Positions 59,779 through 64,000 of a DNA stretch of 64,000 nt are shown piece by piece. The notes under the pieces are model-generated. The model did no database searches and was not told where the DNA came from. It saw only the letters and a list, made by a program, of their open reading frames with translations. Position numbers and translations under genes: made by a program. Where the stretch lies: contig JACKPW010000008.1 of the NCBI GenBank assembly GCA_024233215.1, positions 124,001-188,000 of the forward strand. The letters are read 5' to 3'. Each line of letters starts with the position of its first letter. The stretch's first letter is position 1. This DNA is from Verrucomicrobiales bacterium. Its GTDB lineage: Bacteria > Verrucomicrobiota > Verrucomicrobiia > Limisphaerales > J093.

Positions 59779-60639
59779 TCAGAGGTAGAGGGCGCGCTGG
59801 AGGTCGCGGACCAGGACGCTCATGAAGGGGTAGCGCTGGTCGGGATCCGTTTCGAGGCACTTCAGGATGATCCGTTCCAGGGCGATGGGCACGGCCTCGT
59901 TATGGCTGCGGGGCGGCACAAAGTCGTTGCCCCGGTCCAACTGGCGTCGGAGCACCTCCGCGGCGGTTTCGGCCGGGAACGGTTTCTGGAAGGTCACCAA
60001 CTCATACGCGGCGACCCCGAACGCGAAGATGTCGGCCCGGTGATCCACTTCCGCCCGCTGCAGTTGTTCCGGCGCCATATAGGCGGCAGTGCCGGGATAG
60101 CTGGAGAGTCTCCTGGCAAACTCGGGCCGGGGCAGTGCGAGATCGAAATCCACCAGCCGCACATTACCGTTACGCGTCACCATCACGTTCTCCGGCTTGA
60201 AATCGAGGTGCATGTAGCCGCTTTCGTGCACGTGCTCCAGAGCGATGGCGGAATCGATCACAAGGTTGCCGAGTTGTTCCTCGAGCAGGGAATCCCCGGA
60301 CCCCATGAGGAGCTTCAGATTCGTGCCCTCCACGTATTCCATCGCCAGGTAGTGGATCCCCTCGATGCGACCGTGCTCCTTGTAGCCGATGATGAACTCG
60401 TGATTGTCGATTTCGGAGAGCACCTTGCAGCCCCGCACGAACCGTTTGCGGGCGGTGGCGTCGGCCCGCCGGCCGCTGAAGAGACAGCGTACCGCCAGGG
60501 GCTGATTGTTCTCGTCGGTGGCCAGCCAGATGTCGGCCATGCCCCCGCTGTTGATCAGTTCGTGGAGCGAAAAGCGGCCGAACGGTCCCGGAGCCAGGTG
60601 CCCCTCCGCGTCGGTTTGGCGTGTGCGAAGCCCGAACAT
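59779..60639 (-). CDS. Hanks-type serine/threonine protein kinase with variant ATP-site lysine
   Basis: The protein has 286 residues and only a kinase domain; no membrane helix. The glycine loop is NSGGMADIW (30-38). The beta-3 lysine of VAIK is replaced by Arg (R51, LAVRCLF). The catalytic loop reads HLDFKPEN (D146, N151) instead of HRD, and the magnesium motif is DFD (164-166) instead of DFG. APE is intact (189-191). The missing lysine suggests weak or absent kinase activity, or a non-canonical ATP-binding mode. The protein may be a signalling pseudokinase. The upstream 5' end is close to the DUF2723 gene's stop. Confidence 0.88.
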   Translation of the reverse strand: MFGLRTRQTDAEGHLAPGPFGRFSLHELINSGGMADIWLATDENNQPLAVRCLFSGRRADATARKRFVRGCKVLSEIDNHEFIIGYKEHGRIEGIHYLAMEYVEGTNLKLLMGSGDSLLEEQLGNLVIDSAIALEHVHESGYMHLDFKPENVMVTRNGNVRLVDFDLALPRPEFARRLSSYPGTAAYMAPEQLQRAEVDHRADIFAFGVAAYELVTFQKPFPAETAAEVLRRQLDRGNDFVPPRSHNEAVPIALERIILKCLETDPDQRYPFMSVLVRDLQRALYL

Positions 60640-60755
60640 CTATCCTTTGCTGGTCACGTGGTCATGTCACCGTCAGCGATGATAGGAACGCCGGCGCGCC
60701 ACGACAGTGGGCGTCTCAACGCCCACCCGACCACTGCGGCAGGCCATCCCGTCGC

Positions 60756-63700
60756 TCATTGGGGTGATCCCAGCGTTTCGCCCCGGAGCAACTGCTGGAA
60801 TTCCTTCAGGCTGCGCAACGGACGAAACCGACTGTCCGTCTCGGCCAACCGACGGAGGTCCGCAGCGTTGGTGTTGGCCGTCTTGCGCACCTCATTGACG
60901 GTGAAGCAGGCCCGGAGCGACGCCATGGCCGCGGCGTTGCTTCCGAGCGCCACCTGCGCCCCGGCAAGGTCATACCAAAGTTCGGGAGTCTCCGGCATCA
61001 GCAACACCAAACGGCGCAGCGCGGCCTCGGTCCGGCCATACTGGCCCAGCTGCATGTAGGCATCCGCCACCGCCATAAGCACCGAGGGCTCCGTACCGGG
61101 GCGGTCCACAATCCGGTCGAGCACGGCGAACGCGTCATTGGTGCGCCCCAGGGTCGCGTAGGCGGACACGAGCGTCAGGGCCACGTTCAGGTTGGTCGGG
61201 GCGGCCTGATAGGCCTGTTCGTACTGCGCCAGCAGCTTCTGTGCCTCACCGCTGTTGACGGTGGTTTGCACGAAGCCGGTCAACTGCCGGATGACCAGCT
61301 GCAGGTAGCTGCTTTCGGTGTCGAACCGCAGGGCGGTCTGGGCCAGCAACAGGGCGTCCTCCATCCGGTTCATTCCGGCCAGCAATTGCACGTATCGGGC
61401 CACGCTCTCGGGACTGAAGGGGCAGAATGCGAAGGTCTGTTTGCAGGCGAACTCGGCCTCACGCGTCAACCGCTCACGCTCGGCGGCGTTGGTCGTGAAG
61501 CGCATGCGCCAGTCCAGCAATCCGGCCTGCGAACCCCGCAGCTTGGCGAAGCTCTTCTGGGCGTCGAGGTCGCGCACGAACTTGGGATCCCCGGTGTAGC
61601 CGCGCAGGTCCCCGCGACGGTAAACGCGCTCCACAAAGTCGCACAGCTCGGCCACCGGGGTGTCGTAGGTGATCCAGTTGCCACAAAGACGCTCCGAGTA
61701 ACGGGTCCAGAACTCATGGTTGCGCTGGAGGTCCTCCTCCGTGAGTTCCGTCACCGGTTCCCGGTTGATCTTCATGATGATCCCATAGGGCGACAGGTGG
61801 GGAAACATCCAGTCGAGCGGAAAGCTCTCCTCGACATAGAACTCGTGGTCCGGGTTCGCGTCGAAGATGTCCTTGGTCAACAGCGCATTGATCGCCATCA
61901 CGGCCGCCTGCCCCTGCACCTGGATGCGGCCGTCGGGGGTGATGTTGAACACCTCCCCCTGGCGCACCTGGGGCGGCTCGTTGGGGAACTGCGCGTCGTG
62001 CTCGTACCGGCGCGCGGCATCAGCCATGTATGTGTCAAAGGACTGTTGCAGGTCGAGCGGGCTGGGCGTGGTGATCTCCTCGGCGGGATACACGCCCCGC
62101 TCACGTCGACCGCGCTCGACCGCCGCGCCGAAGGCCAGATACATCCGGTCGAACGGCGCGGTCAGGTTCGTGAGGCTCAGCGCGAAGCGGGACAGGGCAG
62201 TGCTCTGATAGGGTTTGCCAAGCTCCTTCAACTGCCTTTCCTTCGCCGGCAGCAAACGGTCGCTCAGACGCATCAAACCGTCCCGCAGGAAGGGCGGGTC
62301 CACCTGGGTGCTGCGGTTGTAGTGTGCCCTGATGTAATCGAGATACGTCCCGTCCGCCAGGGCGTTCTGGGTGATGATGTAGACATCCCGCCGGTCGAAG
62401 TCCGGGTCCCGCCGGCGCGAGGGCTTGATGAAGCTCTCGCAGAAGATCATGTAAGTCGGGCAGAACCGGCCGGGATCGGTGCCGCCGAAGAGCACCGCAT
62501 CCTTCGTCATCGGTTCGTACAGCTCGAACGGCGGGGTGAACATGTCGTGCCCGAACCAGAATCCAAAGAGATGCCCGCGCTGTTCGTTTTCCGGCCAGTG
62601 GGAGATGATGGAGAACAGCGGGATGACAGCGAAGAACCCGAGCAGAGTACGGGGTTTGAGCGAGTCGCGCTGAACCAGGATGATCGCGACGAAAGCCACG
62701 GCGAAGGCCAGCACGAACGCGGTGGCCAGGACCCCGAACACGGGGGATGTGGCGGAGGGATGCAGCAGGGTGCTCCAAAAGCCGCTCCAGAGCACCTTCA
62801 GATGGCGCAGGCCCTCAAGCAGCCCGGCGATCACCCCGGACTGGTCCCCGACCTGCAAGGGGTCGCCCCAGATGTCCTCCACCGCCGTTCCGAGGGACAC
62901 CATCGCCAGCGCCACCGCCGTGGCTCCGACCGCCAGGGCAGTCAGGCGCACCTCGCGGTAATATCGCAGGAGCAACGCGGAAACCAGGGTCAGCCCGAAA
63001 CCGGCAAACATGGCGATGGTCACGTGCGAGGCCGTGAAGAACACCTTGGTCAGGTCGCGGCTTTGCTTGTCCGGCGTGGGGTTGAGCAGCACCAGCAGGA
63101 GGAACGCGAGGCAGGCGTAAATGGCGGTGTTGCCAATGATCCAGGCACGCTCGCGCCGCTGCATCTGCCCCAGGAACACGAAGGGTATGACGGCCAGCAT
63201 GAGGAACACGGGATGGAACTCCTCCGCCGCCCCCTCGAAGTACATCAGCAACTGATAGCCCAGTCGCGCGATCCCCCCCTCGGCAAACAGGTCCGTCGGA
63301 TTGGTCTTTTCATACTGCCCCCGGCTGAACGCGTGCCAGAACCCATCCCAGGTTCGCGGGTAGGCCCAGTTCATCGGCGGGTTCGTCACCGAAAGCAGCG
63401 GCATCAGGAAGTAGAAGGAGGCGCCGAAGAGCCAGGCACAGAGCGCCGCCAGCACCGCCCGCCACTCGGATCCCGGCCCGACGTAGCGGTAACCGCGCCG
63501 CCCCAGCAACCCCAAAGTCACCCGGTTCAACCACGCACAGCCCTCATATCCCGGCCGCGGCTCGTAGGCCAGTCCGCCCGTGCCATACGTGATCCAGCCT
63601 GCCGCCACCAGCGAGGCAATGCCGACACCGTGAAAGATGGCCAGCAGCATGTTGTTCTGGTCGAACGACGTGAAGACCCCCTGCCACATCGCGAGCGCGA

Positions 63701-64000
63701 GCACGATGTAGATCACGCTGTTGGCGATGAAGGCATCCCGCCCGAGCCGCGGCTGCACCATGGCAACGAGCACCTCGAGCCCCATTGCCGCCAGGATCAG
63801 CGTCTGGTGGTTGTTGAAACAGATGCCGAACAGGAAGGCGGCGAGATAGAGATAGCGCCGGCCGGTCGGCGCATACGTCCAGTGCAGCAGACAGACCATC
63901 ACGCCCACCAGTGACAATACGCTCAGGGTGTACACCTCCACGATCACCGCCTGGCTCCACATGAAGCCGTTAAACCCGATGAGCAATGCCGCCACCGAGC
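60756..64000 (-). CDS. DUF2723-family membrane protein with C-terminal TPR region (partial, N-terminus outside window)
   Basis: The frame is open to the right window edge; about 1080 residues are visible and the start lies beyond it. The first 480 visible residues contain about ten membrane helices, with FNGFMWSQAVIVEVYTLSV and AAFLFGICFNNHQTLI characteristic of DUF2723, a family related to GT-C glycosyltransferases and to human TMEM260, an O-mannosyltransferase. A soluble domain and TPR-like repeats (LFAQYEQAYQ-like LLAQYEQAYQAAPTN, VALTLVSAYATLGRTNDAF, ADAYMQLGQYGRTEAAL) form the C-terminus. It probably transfers sugars from a lipid-linked donor outside the membrane. The key acidic motif of GT-C enzymes is normally near the N-terminus and is not visible here. 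Confidence 0.88.
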   Translation of the reverse strand, partial: SVAALLIGFNGFMWSQAVIVEVYTLSVLSLVGVMVCLLHWTYAPTGRRYLYLAAFLFGICFNNHQTLILAAMGLEVLVAMVQPRLGRDAFIANSVIYIVLALAMWQGVFTSFDQNNMLLAIFHGVGIASLVAAGWITYGTGGLAYEPRPGYEGCAWLNRVTLGLLGRRGYRYVGPGSEWRAVLAALCAWLFGASFYFLMPLLSVTNPPMNWAYPRTWDGFWHAFSRGQYEKTNPTDLFAEGGIARLGYQLLMYFEGAAEEFHPVFLMLAVIPFVFLGQMQRRERAWIIGNTAIYACLAFLLLVLLNPTPDKQSRDLTKVFFTASHVTIAMFAGFGLTLVSALLLRYYREVRLTALAVGATAVALAMVSLGTAVEDIWGDPLQVGDQSGVIAGLLEGLRHLKVLWSGFWSTLLHPSATSPVFGVLATAFVLAFAVAFVAIILVQRDSLKPRTLLGFFAVIPLFSIISHWPENEQRGHLFGFWFGHDMFTPPFELYEPMTKDAVLFGGTDPGRFCPTYMIFCESFIKPSRRRDPDFDRRDVYIITQNALADGTYLDYIRAHYNRSTQVDPPFLRDGLMRLSDRLLPAKERQLKELGKPYQSTALSRFALSLTNLTAPFDRMYLAFGAAVERGRRERGVYPAEEITTPSPLDLQQSFDTYMADAARRYEHDAQFPNEPPQVRQGEVFNITPDGRIQVQGQAAVMAINALLTKDIFDANPDHEFYVEESFPLDWMFPHLSPYGIIMKINREPVTELTEEDLQRNHEFWTRYSERLCGNWITYDTPVAELCDFVERVYRRGDLRGYTGDPKFVRDLDAQKSFAKLRGSQAGLLDWRMRFTTNAAERERLTREAEFACKQTFAFCPFSPESVARYVQLLAGMNRMEDALLLAQTALRFDTESSYLQLVIRQLTGFVQTTVNSGEAQKLLAQYEQAYQAAPTNLNVALTLVSAYATLGRTNDAFAVLDRIVDRPGTEPSVLMAVADAYMQLGQYGRTEAALRRLVLLMPETPELWYDLAGAQVALGSNAAAMASLRACFTVNEVRKTANTNAADLRRLAETDSRFRPLRSLKEFQQLLRGETLGSPQ

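Noticed and set aside
61266..63914. 882-codon open frame on the plus strand
   Set aside because: Antisense to the DUF2723/TPR gene; composition is His/Arg/Glu-rich with no domain.

Overview
The window looks like a chromosomal segment of a GC-rich, free-living Verrucomicrobiota bacterium, most likely from the Pedosphaera/Limisphaera side of the phylum. This is inferred from the gene set, not from a marker-gene search. Supporting signs are several large secreted carbohydrate-active proteins, a BspA-type leucine-rich-repeat protein with a 'PRRFYRL'-type C-terminus, DUF2723 and DUF6807 proteins, a folP-cdaA-cdaR-glmM gene string, and many dispersed palindromic intergenic repeats. No rRNA, tRNA or CRISPR array was recognised.

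Layout. 1-8.1 kb: a partial secreted glycosidase-like gene, an AT-rich divergent promoter region, a helix-turn-helix/zinc-ribbon regulator, uvrB, a secreted LRR protein and a class I methyltransferase. 8.5-19.5 kb: a carbohydrate block with mannonate dehydratase coupled to an MFS sugar porter, a GH38-type alpha-mannosidase and a UroD-family protein on the minus strand, followed by a secreted TIM-barrel-like protein and a secreted metallopeptidase on the plus strand. 19.5-22.7 kb: rhomboid protease, EEP-family hydrolase and a coiled-coil protein. 23.0-26.6 kb: folP-cdaA-cdaR-glmM, joined by ATGA or ATGATG overlaps, linking folate, c-di-AMP and cell-wall precursor synthesis. 26.6-27.3 kb: a decayed two-gene module. 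27.3-37.0 kb: a DUF6807 protein, then a tightly packed plus-strand run of TolC, a CoaC-type flavoprotein, a histidine kinase with NtrC-type regulator, a small membrane protein, hpnD, hpnK and an EmrE-like protein. 37-43.8 kb: nucleosidase, MidA-like methyltransferase, Rrf2 regulator, FUN14 protein, subtilase, folB coupled to a HAD-Nudix fusion, and a small unknown protein. 44-47.7 kb: ADP-ribosylglycohydrolase, holA and a bifunctional-nuclease-family protein. 48.0-51.4 kb: an apparently intact four-gene DDE transposon. 51.6-64 kb: a 1212-residue beta-helix/PDZ protein, a three-gene operon of small unknown proteins, a ThuA-GH62 fusion, an ADP-heptose synthase, a variant protein kinase and a partial DUF2723 protein.

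Themes. Secreted polysaccharide-processing enzymes are scattered through the window with matching uptake and catabolic genes. Envelope-related functions recur (hopanoid/squalene, heptose, c-di-AMP with GlmM, TolC). Intergenic regions are dominated by several families of hairpin repeats. Some stop codons and apparent N-terminal extensions lie inside these repeats, so many starts were moved downstream. The most testable new idea is that the HAD-Nudix fusion, translationally coupled to folB, supplies the dephosphorylation steps that make the FolB substrate.
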